Assembly: GCA_964437445.1 (NCBI GenBank)
Contig: CAYTGR010000013.1
Location: 23,934 to 87,933 of the forward strand
DNA length: 64,000 nucleotides
Reading direction: 5' to 3'
Source: CAYTGR01 sp964437445
Lineage (GTDB): Bacteria > Chloroflexota > Anaerolineae > B4-G1 > SLSP01
Made by a program: the position numbers and the translations under genes. The notes beneath the pieces were generated by a model. The model was not told the DNA's origin and ran no database searches. It was given only the letters and a program-made list of their open reading frames with translations. Position 1 is the stretch's first letter. The number at the start of each line of letters is the position of its first letter. Below are positions 34,240 to 43,039 of this stretch, piece by piece.

Positions 34240-35985
34240 ATGGCCTATGTTTTTAAACTCAAGTCGTTCGTCAAGCCGTATTGGCGATTGGCGCTGCTCT
34301 CGCTGGTCCTGCTGGTCGGCCTCGTGTTTATGGATCTTGCCATTCCCCGGTTGATTCAGCGCATCATTGACCAGGGGATCGCCCGCCAGGATCTGCCGAC
34401 GGTGGTCAACACGGCGTTGATCATGCTTGGCCTTTCGGTGTTGAGCACGCTCTTTGCCGTCGGCAACAACATCTTTTCCATCCGGGCCGGCGAAGGGGTG
34501 GCGCGCGACTTGCGGGAAGCGCTTTTTCTCAAAATCCAATCCTTCTCCTTTGGCAACCTGGATCAGTTGAGCACCGGGCAATTGCTGGTTCGGCTCAGTA
34601 GCGATACTACGCTCTTCCAGCGGATGGTGCAGGTGCTTTTGCGCATCGGTACCCGCGCACCGCTGCTGATGATCGGCAGTTTGATTTTGATGTTTAATAC
34701 CGACCGCCGGCTGGCCCTGCTGATGATCCCTTTGCTGATCATCACTTTGGGGATTGTCACCTTTTTCATTGCTAAGATGGGGCCGCTTTTCCGCACCGCC
34801 CAGCAAAAGCTGGATTGGTTGAATACGGTGTTGCAGGAGGCCATTGCCGGCGTGCGCGTCGTCAAGGCCTTTGTGCGCGAGGACCACGAGCGCGCGCGTT
34901 TCGCTGCGGCCAATGAGTCCTACACTGACCGCTCCATTCAGGTGATGCGTTTTATGGCGACGCTGGGCCCGGCGTTGAGCATTTTCGTGAACGTGGGGGT
35001 GGTGATGGTCATCTGGGCCGGCGGGCTCCAGGCGATCCAGGGCCGGCTCTCGTTAGGGCAGATTGTTGCTTTCACCAATTACTTGCTTACCACACTGGGA
35101 CCACTCACCATCATGGTCATGCTCTCCAACGTGGTGGCAGCGGCGACTGCCTCCGCCGAGCGGATTGTCCAGGTGCTGGAGATGGTGCCGGAGGTGCAGG
35201 ACGCCCCGGATGCCCTCACGCTCCCGGCGCTGGAAAAGCCACAGGTGGTCTTTGAGAATGTGGCCTTTCACTATAACGGCGCGACCGACAGCGCGGTGCT
35301 GAACGGTGTGACCTTTACCGCCGAACCCGGCCAGACGGTGGCCCTGCTGGGCGCGACCGGGGCCGGGAAATCCACTCTCGTCAATTTGATCCCCCGCTTT
35401 TACGACGTGGCCGCCGGCCGGGTGTTGCTCAACGGCGTGGATATCCGCCGGCTGCAGCAGGATAGCCTGCTGGCCCACATCGGCATTGTGCCGCAGGAGA
35501 CGGTGCTCTTCTCCGGCACCGTGCGCGATAACATCCGCTACGGTTGCCCCAACGCCGACGACGCGGCGGTCGTCGCGGCGGCCCAGGCGGCCCAGGCCCA
35601 CGAGTTTATCCTGAATCTGCCTCAAGGCTACGACACGCACGTTGAGGAGCGCGGGGTCAACCTCTCGGGCGGCCAAAAGCAGCGCCTGGCCATCGCCCGC
35701 GCGCTGCTCATGCGCCCGGCCATCCTTATCCTGGACGACAGCACCAGTTCGGTAGACGTGGAGACCGAGACGAAAATCCAGGATGCGCTCGTGACGTGGA
35801 TGCACGACCGGACCTGTTTTGTGGTGGCGCAGCGCATCAGCACCGTTTTGCGGGCCGACAAAATCCTGGTGCTGGATCAGGGCCGCGTGGTCGCTGAGGG
35901 GACGCACAGTCAGCTGTTGCAGTCCTGTCCGATTTATCAAGAGATCTACGCCTCCCAGCTGGGCAATGGCGTGACCCTGGAGTAG
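34240..35985 (+). CDS. ABC exporter half-transporter with degenerate Walker B and H-loop (heterodimer partner)
   Basis: 581 residues, TMD about 1-310 and ATPase about 335-581. Walker A (GATGAGKSTL) and signature (LSGGQKQRLAIARALL) are intact. The catalytic Glu after Walker B is Asp500 (LILDDSTSSVD) and the switch His is Gln531 (VAQRIST). These are the changes found in one subunit of heterodimeric exporters such as TM287/288 and BmrCD, where one ATP site does not turn over. The next gene carries the matching degenerate signature, so the two products should pair. The start has GGAG 7 nt upstream. The stop and next ATG are 3 bp apart. Confidence 0.92.
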   Translation: MAYVFKLKSFVKPYWRLALLSLVLLVGLVFMDLAIPRLIQRIIDQGIARQDLPTVVNTALIMLGLSVLSTLFAVGNNIFSIRAGEGVARDLREALFLKIQSFSFGNLDQLSTGQLLVRLSSDTTLFQRMVQVLLRIGTRAPLLMIGSLILMFNTDRRLALLMIPLLIITLGIVTFFIAKMGPLFRTAQQKLDWLNTVLQEAIAGVRVVKAFVREDHERARFAAANESYTDRSIQVMRFMATLGPALSIFVNVGVVMVIWAGGLQAIQGRLSLGQIVAFTNYLLTTLGPLTIMVMLSNVVAAATASAERIVQVLEMVPEVQDAPDALTLPALEKPQVVFENVAFHYNGATDSAVLNGVTFTAEPGQTVALLGATGAGKSTLVNLIPRFYDVAAGRVLLNGVDIRRLQQDSLLAHIGIVPQETVLFSGTVRDNIRYGCPNADDAAVVAAAQAAQAHEFILNLPQGYDTHVEERGVNLSGGQKQRLAIARALLMRPAILILDDSTSSVDVETETKIQDALVTWMHDRTCFVVAQRISTVLRADKILVLDQGRVVAEGTHSQLLQSCPIYQEIYASQLGNGVTLE

Positions 35986-35988
35986 GCC

Positions 35989-37827
35989 ATGTCACATTCA
36001 TCTATGCCCTCTCGTGAAGCGTCCCCCGATTACCGCGCGCGTATGGCGAGCCGGGGGCCGGCGCGGCCCGGCAAAATTGAGAAGGCCCGCGACCCCCGCC
36101 AGGCATTGCGACGACTTGTGCGCTATCTCAGTCCGTACAAGGCGGCCCTGGTGCTGGTCGTGGGGCTGGTGTTGCTCTATACCCTTCTGGGGTTGCTGGA
36201 GCCCTACCTGATGGGCGTCGCCATTGACCGTTTCATCGCTACCAGGAACGCCGCCGGGTTGGGACGCATGGCGCTGTTGATGTTGGGGGTCTACCTGCTG
36301 GATAACGGGTGTCAGGCCGCTGCCAGCTGGGCGATGGCGCGCATCTCTCAGAGCGCGCTCCAACGGCTGCGCGGCGATCTGTTCGGTCACTTGCAAAGTC
36401 TCTCTATCAGTTTCTTTGACCGCCACACGGCCGGCGAACTGATGAGCCGCCTGACTAACGACATTGACGCCATCAACCAGGCCGTCTCGCAAAACGTGGT
36501 CTCGTTGGTGGCGAGCGTCCTCTCGCTGGGGGGGATGCTCATCGCCATGTTCGTGCTGAACTACTGGCTGGCGCTGGCGTCGTTGCTGGTCGTTCCCATC
36601 ATGGCCTGGTTTACCAACTTTGTCGCTCGCTATACGCGCAAGGGTTTTCGTGAATTGCAAAAGCAGCTCGGCGAGCTCAGCGGGGTGATGGAGGAGGCGA
36701 TCAGTGGGCAGCGCGTGGTCAAGGCGTTCCGCCGCAACGACACCGTGATCGCCGCTTTCCGCCAGCACAACCAGGAGGTCTACCGGGCGGGCGTTTACGC
36801 CAACACTTACGCGATGCTCTTGATGCCGTTGACCAACGTGTTAGGCAACTTTTTCGTGATCGTGTTGGCCGGGTTTGGCGGTTGGCTGGCGCTACAAGGG
36901 CTGGTCACGGTGGGGATGATCGCCACCTTCATCAACTACGGCCATAATTTCGTCAACCCGCTGCGCCAGCTCGCCAACCTTTACAACTCCATCCAGGCGG
37001 CGCTGGCCGGAGCCGAGCGGGTCTTTGAGATCCTTGATATCCCCGCTGAGGTGGACGATACCTCCGAGGCGGCGCGCCTGCCGGCAATGGCCGGCGATGT
37101 CCGCTTTGAGAATGTTCAGTTTGGCTACGTCCCCGGCACCCCGATCATCAAAGCGATGTCGTTGGAGGCGCACCCCGGCGAGACGGTGGCGCTGGTTGGG
37201 CCGACGGGCGCGGGCAAGACCACGCTCATCAATTTGCTGATGCGCTTCTACGAGGTAGAGGGCGGCCGCATCACGATTGACGGCCGCGACCTCCGCCAGC
37301 TCCGCAAGGCCGACCTGCGCCAGCAGTTGGGGCTGGTACTGCAAGACACCTTCCTCTTCTCGGCAACGGTGCTGGAGAACATCCGTTACGGGCGGCTGGA
37401 CGCGACCGACGAGGAGTGCGTGGAGGCTGCCCGCCTGGCGGACGCCGATCCCTTTATCCGGCAGTTGCCGCATGGGTATCAGACGTTGCTTTCGGAGCGG
37501 GGCAGCAACCTCAGCCAGGGCCAGCGCCAGCTGCTTTCCATCGCCCGCGCGATCCTGGCCGATCCCGGCATTTTGATCCTGGACGAGGCGACCAGCAGCG
37601 TGGATACCCGCACCGAGGCGCGGATCCAAAAGGCGCTGCTGCGGTTGATGCAGGGGCGGACCAGCTTCGTCATTGCACACCGCCTGAGCACCATCCGCGA
37701 CGCCGACCAGGTCATTGTGATCAACAACGGGGAGATCGTGGAACAAGGGACACACCAGCAGTTGTTGGAGCGGCGCGGCTTTTACCACCACCTCTACGTC
37801 AGCCAGTTCAAAGGGCAGGCGATTTAA
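35989..37827 (+). CDS. ABC exporter half-transporter with degenerate signature (heterodimer partner)
   Basis: 612 residues, with a roughly 40-residue basic N-terminal extension, a type-1 TMD (about 50-345) and an ATPase domain. Walker A GPTGAGKTTL, Walker B LILDEATSSVD (Glu533) and switch His IAHRLST are intact. The signature is LSQGQ (508-512) instead of LSGGQ, exactly the form in TM288. Together with the Asp500/Gln531 changes in the preceding protein this yields one active and one dead site, as in TM287/288. The ATG lies 3 bp after the previous stop, so translation is coupled. The substrate is unknown; a MarR gene at the head of the operon suggests a drug or toxic metabolite. Confidence 0.93.
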   Translation: MSHSSMPSREASPDYRARMASRGPARPGKIEKARDPRQALRRLVRYLSPYKAALVLVVGLVLLYTLLGLLEPYLMGVAIDRFIATRNAAGLGRMALLMLGVYLLDNGCQAAASWAMARISQSALQRLRGDLFGHLQSLSISFFDRHTAGELMSRLTNDIDAINQAVSQNVVSLVASVLSLGGMLIAMFVLNYWLALASLLVVPIMAWFTNFVARYTRKGFRELQKQLGELSGVMEEAISGQRVVKAFRRNDTVIAAFRQHNQEVYRAGVYANTYAMLLMPLTNVLGNFFVIVLAGFGGWLALQGLVTVGMIATFINYGHNFVNPLRQLANLYNSIQAALAGAERVFEILDIPAEVDDTSEAARLPAMAGDVRFENVQFGYVPGTPIIKAMSLEAHPGETVALVGPTGAGKTTLINLLMRFYEVEGGRITIDGRDLRQLRKADLRQQLGLVLQDTFLFSATVLENIRYGRLDATDEECVEAARLADADPFIRQLPHGYQTLLSERGSNLSQGQRQLLSIARAILADPGILILDEATSSVDTRTEARIQKALLRLMQGRTSFVIAHRLSTIRDADQVIVINNGEIVEQGTHQQLLERRGFYHHLYVSQFKGQAI

Positions 37828-37953
37828 GCGGCCGGTATCGTGAGGGGGCGTAACGCCGGGAGGATTGGCCATTGGGGATGACCTGATGGGCGTGGTAATC
37901 CCTGACGCTGGTCTCGCCGGGCTGCGGGAAGACACTGCCCGACGGCGGGGAAG

Positions 37954-39234
37954 CTATCCTTTGCGCCGGGCGCGCTGCTGTTGAAATAGTGCCGGCCAGG
38001 CTCGTATCCCCAATACGGCAAACGGAACCAGAACGGTCACATAGCGGTTAGCGTCAAAGCGGATCAGCGTTAGCTGGGCTGTCCTATCGGCCGGGCAGGT
38101 GATGGGCAATCCACCGATGACAATAATCCCTTGTCCAACGCAGTCATACATGGCGGGCACGCGCAGCAGCACCAACCCCATCAACGCCAGCGCCGCCAGG
38201 CCCAGGATTTTCGCGTGGCGGCTGGTGCTCACTCCCAGCCCCAGTAGTCCCAGGGAGATGAGGGCCGACCAGATCAAAATTCCCGACTGCGGGTTGAGCA
38301 GACTGGCAAAAATGTATCCCCCATCCAGCGTTAGCCGGTTGATGTCGCCTTTGAGAATACCGACATGCCAGGGCGTGCCAAACTGCGTGGCGTTGTACAC
38401 CAGCAAGATCACTGCCGCTGCCAGACCTCCTGATATCCACCGGTGCAACCAGCGCCATTCCCTGAGGATTACCAGAGCGACCGTAACCACTGCCACCATG
38501 ACCGCCGTTTCCAGCCGAACCAGTACCAGCACCCCCCCACACAATCCGGCCAGCCATTGTGTCCCGGCTGTTGGGGTGAGTGAGCTTTTGACAAAGAAGT
38601 AGCAGAACAGGGCACTGATGCCCAGGGCAGTCAGGGTGGCGTAGGCGGGCGTTTGGACGATATTGTGCATCAGCACCGGTGCTGTGACCACCATCAGCGG
38701 CGCCAGACTGACCCCCTGGACGGACCGGGACTCCAGGGACAGCGTCTTGATCATGATCAGCAGCCCGCCGAAGAGCAGGCCGTAGCTTGTTAACAGCATG
38801 GCGGCGATGATCTTCCACCGGAACCAGCTGTTCTCGGCAGCGATGTAAAAGTCCTTGAAAAAGAGTTCCCGGAATAGAAGGGGGGTGGCAGGAATCAGCG
38901 TTTGCTCTGTGACCGGTGCTGGCGATGGGGGCACCTGTTCCGGCGGGAAGGAGGGGGGAGTCACGGTTACAGTTTGCACGAAAGGTTCCACTACCAGCGA
39001 GAGGACGGTATAGGGGATCAGCGTGAGGATGGGATAGCCGGGCGAGCGTTGTTCCAGGAAGGGCAGATTGTGGACCAGGGGCGTGCTATCGCTTCCGGCC
39101 AGTCTCTGTACGATAGCGTAATAATCAATCGCATCAGTTTGGACGTTGGCCATTCCTGCTGTCACAATGACAACTGCCAGCAAGATCAATAACGCAGCGC
39201 ACAGTGCGTAATCCAGCCGGTGTAACCATTGCAT
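37954..39234 (-). CDS. Polytopic membrane protein (GT-C/PMT-like)
   Basis: 426 residues. I chose the ATG at 39234, preceded by a GGGGGAAAG stretch. About nine to ten hydrophobic helices span the protein, with a large extracytoplasmic loop after TM1 (about 30-150) containing Asp/Tyr-rich DAIDYYAIVQRLAGS and a Pro-rich stretch. The layout resembles GT-C glycosyltransferases such as PMT/ArnT relatives, where an acidic motif in loop 1 is catalytic, but the residues here are not a clear DE/DD pair. A lipid-linked sugar transferase is possible and unproven. It is convergent with the ABC operon. Confidence 0.6.
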   Translation of the reverse strand: MQWLHRLDYALCAALLILLAVVIVTAGMANVQTDAIDYYAIVQRLAGSDSTPLVHNLPFLEQRSPGYPILTLIPYTVLSLVVEPFVQTVTVTPPSFPPEQVPPSPAPVTEQTLIPATPLLFRELFFKDFYIAAENSWFRWKIIAAMLLTSYGLLFGGLLIMIKTLSLESRSVQGVSLAPLMVVTAPVLMHNIVQTPAYATLTALGISALFCYFFVKSSLTPTAGTQWLAGLCGGVLVLVRLETAVMVAVVTVALVILREWRWLHRWISGGLAAAVILLVYNATQFGTPWHVGILKGDINRLTLDGGYIFASLLNPQSGILIWSALISLGLLGLGVSTSRHAKILGLAALALMGLVLLRVPAMYDCVGQGIIVIGGLPITCPADRTAQLTLIRFDANRYVTVLVPFAVLGIRAWPALFQQQRARRKG

Positions 39235-39441
39235 TTTGTTCTTTCCCCCGTGGATTGGGTTTTGGAATCCCATTGCTCAGATCAGCCCGCGAGTATTATC
39301 GTTTGGAAATGGAGCAAAGGCAAGCCCAGACCGTTGGCTCCCTTTCCCTCTGCCCAAAAAGGGCGATAATGGGGGGTGGGGAGATGCGGAGCGGAGATAA
39401 AATGGAGGGGGAATTCCCTGAACCGGAGTTCACGAACGCCG

Positions 39442-39493
39442 GGCGAACTAAAGCTCGCGTTACGTTTGCCACTGGCTGAGCAACTAAGCGACC
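39442..39493 (+). repeat. Dispersed leader repeat, type 2, copy 2
   Basis: Begins GGCGAACTAAAGCTCGCGT and ends GAGCAACTAAGCGACC; matches 6927-6978 in most positions. It lies 34 bp before the ATG at 39528, so it is part of that gene's leader. Confidence 0.6.
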
Positions 39494-39527
39494 CAAGGCT
39501 CATTGACTTTAAAGAGGAGGTATTGCC

Positions 39528-40868
39528 ATGCAAGTCAACCCGGGGATTTTTAAAGCTTACGATATTCGTGGCCTCTACCCGACCGATCTGAACGAGGCGA
39601 TTGCCTATCTCATCGGGCGGGCCTTTGTGACCTACGTGGCCGGGCAGCAGGTCATCGTTGGGCGCGACATGCGCCTCTCCGGCCCGGCGTTGATGGCGGC
39701 GGTCGTGCGGGGGATCACCGACCAGGGGGCGGACGTGCTTGACATCGGGATGGTCAGCACCGACCAGTATTACTTCGCCTGCGCGCAGTTGGGGCTGCCG
39801 GGCATGATGGTGACCGCGTCGCACAACCCCAAGCCTTACAACGGCTTCAAGATGGTCCAGAAGATGCCCTACCTGCTCAGCGGCGACGCCGGCATCCAGG
39901 AGCTGCGGCAGCTGGTGGAGAGTGAAGCTTTCCCTGTTCCCGCGCGCCACGGGCAGGTGGTGGCGCAGGACTTCCGCGCCGCCTTTGTGGAGAAGCTGCT
40001 CTCACTCATTGATGTCCCGGCGCTCCGGCCGCTCAAGGTCGTCGCCGATACCGGCAACGGCATGGTCGGCCCCAGCCTGCTGGAGGTCTACAGCCGGCTG
40101 CCGGTGCAGCTGGTCGGCCTCTATCTGGAACCTGACGGCAACCTGCCCAACCACGGGCTGGATCCGCTCATGCCGGAGAATCGCGCCGAGCTCCAGCGGC
40201 GGGTGGTGGAGGAGGGGGCCGACGTCGGCTTTGCCTTTGACGGCGACGGCGATCGCTTTTTCGTCATTGACGACCGGGGGCAGTTTGTCCCTGGTGATTT
40301 TCTCACCGCGCTGTTGGGCAGCTATCTGCTGGAGAAACAGCCCGGCGCGAAGATCATTCATGACGTGCGGGCCTCGTGGGCTGTCCGTGACCTGATCCAG
40401 GCCGGCGGCGGGACACCGCTCATGGAGCGGGTGGGGCATGCCTTCATCAAGCGGCGGATGGCGGCCGAGGGCGCGGTCTTCGCCGGCGAGGTCTCCGGGC
40501 ACTATTACTTCAAGGATTTCTTCTACGCCGATTCAGGCCTTACCCCGTCGTTGTTGGTGCTGGAGATGCTCTCCAAACGCGGCGTGAAAATGTCCACGCT
40601 CCTGCAGGCGCTGGAGGCGCGCTACTTTATCTCCGGCGAGATCAACTCTACCGTGCGCGACCCGGCGGCCAAGATGCAGGAATTGACCGAGCGGTATAGC
40701 GACGGAGAGCAGCAAACGTTAGACGGCATCTCCGTCATTTATCCGACCTGGCACTTCAACGTGCGGCCTTCCAACACCGAGCCGTTGTTGCGGCTGAACT
40801 TAGAGGCAATGAGCCGCGCGGAACTGGAACAGCGGCGCGACGAGGTACTGGCGATCATCCGGGGATAA
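39528..40868 (+). CDS. Phosphomannomutase/phosphoglucomutase
   Basis: 446 residues, typical for the alpha-D-phosphohexomutase family. The four functional loops are in order: catalytic Ser in MVTASHNPKPYNG (about 97), metal loop FDGDGDR (about 240), sugar loop GEVSGHYYFKDF (about 325) and phosphate-binding RPSNTEPLLRL (about 415). It interconverts hexose 1- and 6-phosphates, feeding nucleotide sugars for cell-surface polysaccharides; the exact hexose (mannose or glucose) cannot be fixed by sequence here. AGAGGAGG precedes the ATG. The leader repeat at 39442 lies directly upstream. Confidence 0.92.
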   Translation: MQVNPGIFKAYDIRGLYPTDLNEAIAYLIGRAFVTYVAGQQVIVGRDMRLSGPALMAAVVRGITDQGADVLDIGMVSTDQYYFACAQLGLPGMMVTASHNPKPYNGFKMVQKMPYLLSGDAGIQELRQLVESEAFPVPARHGQVVAQDFRAAFVEKLLSLIDVPALRPLKVVADTGNGMVGPSLLEVYSRLPVQLVGLYLEPDGNLPNHGLDPLMPENRAELQRRVVEEGADVGFAFDGDGDRFFVIDDRGQFVPGDFLTALLGSYLLEKQPGAKIIHDVRASWAVRDLIQAGGGTPLMERVGHAFIKRRMAAEGAVFAGEVSGHYYFKDFFYADSGLTPSLLVLEMLSKRGVKMSTLLQALEARYFISGEINSTVRDPAAKMQELTERYSDGEQQTLDGISVIYPTWHFNVRPSNTEPLLRLNLEAMSRAELEQRRDEVLAIIRG

Positions 40869-40905
40869 CCCGGGCAAAAATGATTTCACTGACACAGTTC
40901 CACCC

Positions 40906-41724
40906 ATGATTGAACTTCCTGCCACTCATTATGCCAACGTGTTACCGTTATTGCGGGACGCCAGGCAGCCGGTGGTCCCGCACTCGGTTTGCGAAGGGTA
41001 CAATCCCGGCCGCGTCTTCGCCGATGACCCCGACCGTCCCACGAGCGCATTGGTCTGGCTCCCGTGCGGCTATCTCTTCCTGGCCGGCGAACCGGCAGCG
41101 GAGCTCACGCCGGCGGCCCTGGCCCCGCTCCTGTGGGAGACGCTCGTGCCGGCCTGGCAGGCCGCCGGCGAGACCGGGTTCGTGCTCGTGCCGTTCTCCG
41201 CTGCCTGGGCCGCGTTGTTGGCGGCCTTGCTGCAGGACCAGCCCCATGAGCTGATCTATCGCCGGACGTTCACGTTTGACTTGCAGCGCTTCGCCGCGCA
41301 CCGTGATTGGGCGGCGCGCATCCCGGCTGGGTTTGGGATGCAGCGCATGGACCAGGCGCTGGTGGAGCGCCTGGGGGGGATGCCGTCGTGGGCCTCCACG
41401 GAGGATTTTCTCGCGCGGGGGATCGGCTACTGCCTGCTGAAAGCGGATGCTGTCGCCAGTACCTGCACGACGGTGTTTGCCACCTCCACCCGCGTGGAAA
41501 TTGACGTGCATACCGACGCGGCTTATCGCGGGCAAGGGCTGGCAACGCTGACCGCCGCGGCGCTGATTGATGAGTGTCTGCGCGGCGGGCGGCAGCCCCA
41601 TTGGGAGTGCTTTTGGAATAACGCGGCGTCGGATCGCCTGGCCGGCCGCCTGGGCTTTGAATTCAAGGAAGATTACCCGGTCTACTTTTGGGAGCCGCCG
41701 GCGGCAGCGGACGGTAGACCGTAG
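40906..41724 (+). CDS. GNAT acetyltransferase, ZmaR-like
   Basis: 272 residues. The N-terminal half is a degenerate GNAT-like region. The C-terminal half has TRVEIDVHTDAAYRGQGLATLTAAALIDECLRGGRQPHWECFWNNAASDRLAGRLGF, the acetyl-CoA loop RGQGLA and the NAASDRLAGRLGF helix. The layout matches the GNAT_acetyltr_2/ZmaR-like family, of which ZmaR acetylates zwittermicin A. The substrate here is unknown. It lies 37 bp after the phosphohexomutase gene with a weak ribosome site and may be co-transcribed with it. Confidence 0.78.
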   Translation: MIELPATHYANVLPLLRDARQPVVPHSVCEGYNPGRVFADDPDRPTSALVWLPCGYLFLAGEPAAELTPAALAPLLWETLVPAWQAAGETGFVLVPFSAAWAALLAALLQDQPHELIYRRTFTFDLQRFAAHRDWAARIPAGFGMQRMDQALVERLGGMPSWASTEDFLARGIGYCLLKADAVASTCTTVFATSTRVEIDVHTDAAYRGQGLATLTAAALIDECLRGGRQPHWECFWNNAASDRLAGRLGFEFKEDYPVYFWEPPAAADGRP

Positions 41725-41922
41725 ACGGCGAACAAGGTCTGAAAAAGCCGGCATTCTCTGTAGTGTTGGTGGTGGGCGCAAGAATCGTCAAGGTGGGGCC
41801 GTTGACGTGCCTGGGTGGGGGGCAAATGCGCAAGCGGCGTCAAGACGGGGCGGGGCTGATCGGCTATACTGAGGGCGTGAACCGGGGGAACCGGTCCAAA
41901 AATCGCTTTCAGGAGGCTGGGA

Positions 41923-42411
41923 ATGGACGCGCAAGAGTTTGTGGTGAAGCCGATCGGGCATGTACGGGCAGGCGAGAATGGTTTTTGCCTGGAGATTGAT
42001 CCGGCTTATGCGCCGGCGTTGCAGGGGTTGCAGGGGTTCGGTTACGTAGTGGTGCTCTGGTGGTGCCATCTGCTGGATGGGCCGGAGTACCGGCAGGTTT
42101 TGATCTGCCAGCAGCCGTACAAGGAAGCGCCGGCCGAAATGGGCATTTTTGCCACCCGGGCGCCAGTCCGCCCCAATCCGATTGCGGTGACGCCGGTGGC
42201 GGTCCTGGACCTGGACGTAGAGCGGGGTATCATTACCATCCCCTACATTGACGCCGAGGACGGGACGCCGATCCTGGATCTCAAACCCTATTCTCCTTGC
42301 AGTGACCGGGTGCGCGATGCGCGGGTGCCGGACTGGTGCGCCGCCTGGCCGCAATGGTATGAGGATTCTGCCACCTTTGATTGGTCCGCGGTCTTCGTCA
42401 ACGCGCGGTAA
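41923..42411 (+). CDS. trmO: tRNA (N6-threonylcarbamoyladenosine37-N6)-methyltransferase TrmO
   Basis: 162 residues. The TrmO/TsaA family core is clear: VVKPIGHVRAGENG at the start, EMGIFATRAPVRPNPIAVTPV (about 66-88) and IDAEDGTPILDLKPYSP (about 108-125), which together form the SAM and tRNA site. TrmO methylates t6A37 to m6t6A in tRNA-Thr(GGU) using S-adenosylmethionine and was earlier annotated YaeB/TsaA. The protein lacks the C-terminal extension of E. coli TrmO, like many single-domain homologues. GGAGGCTGGGA precedes the ATG. Confidence 0.85.
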   Translation: MDAQEFVVKPIGHVRAGENGFCLEIDPAYAPALQGLQGFGYVVVLWWCHLLDGPEYRQVLICQQPYKEAPAEMGIFATRAPVRPNPIAVTPVAVLDLDVERGIITIPYIDAEDGTPILDLKPYSPCSDRVRDARVPDWCAAWPQWYEDSATFDWSAVFVNAR

Positions 42412-42516
42412 CGGCGCGGCTGAAGCCGCAGAAGATAAGGTTAAAGAGGGTTTTTCAGGGGTGGGCAAAGCCTGCCCGTGAAAAACCCTTAAACCTTTGG
42501 GGGAGGGCCCGAGACG

Positions 42517-43029
42517 ATGAAAGCACGTCTGGTTGAAATGCCGGCCTTGTGGCTGGTCGGGTTTGATTTTTTCGGCGATCCGTTTAGGAGCCACGGTGGT
42601 TGGAGCGCCGAGAACGAAATCGGCCGGCTGTGGCAGCGCTGGATGAATTACCTGGAGACGGCGCCCTCCTCCCTGGATGCCGTTAAAGAGATGGCAGTCA
42701 TGTACGAAGTCCACATCTACCACCCGGAGACGCTCCAGACCGGCGAGTTGGAGGTTTTCACCGGCGTGGAAGTCGCCCAGGTGCAGGTGATGGAACTGCC
42801 GCTGGAGGTCGTGGTCAAGCGGGTGCCGGGAGGGCGCTATGCCGTCTTTACCCTCACCGGCGAGGCGATTGTTTCCGACTGGCTCTGGCAGCTGGACACC
42901 GAATGGCTGCCGGCGCTGGGGGTGCAGCGGTTAGCCACACACAGTTTCCAGCGGTATGACGCGCGTTTCAAGGGGATGGACCGGATCGCTGAATCAGAGT
43001 TGGACGTCTACATTCCGCTGGCGTCGTGA
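42517..43029 (+). CDS. GyrI-like small-molecule-binding protein
   Basis: 170 residues. It shows the effector-binding fold: VEMPALWLVGFDFFGDPF, a helix RLWQRWMNYLETAP, VHIYHPETLQTGELEVFTGVEV, then VVVKRVPGGRYAVFTLTGEA and a final acidic strand (SELDVYIPLAS). It has no DNA-binding domain. Stand-alone GyrI-like domains bind hydrophobic or cationic ligands. It lies 11 bp before an AraC-type regulator that also has a related C-terminal domain, so the two may form a sensing pair. The ribosome site is GGGGGAGGG. Confidence 0.75.
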   Translation: MKARLVEMPALWLVGFDFFGDPFRSHGGWSAENEIGRLWQRWMNYLETAPSSLDAVKEMAVMYEVHIYHPETLQTGELEVFTGVEVAQVQVMELPLEVVVKRVPGGRYAVFTLTGEAIVSDWLWQLDTEWLPALGVQRLATHSFQRYDARFKGMDRIAESELDVYIPLAS

Positions 43030-43039
43030 GGGCAGGGCG

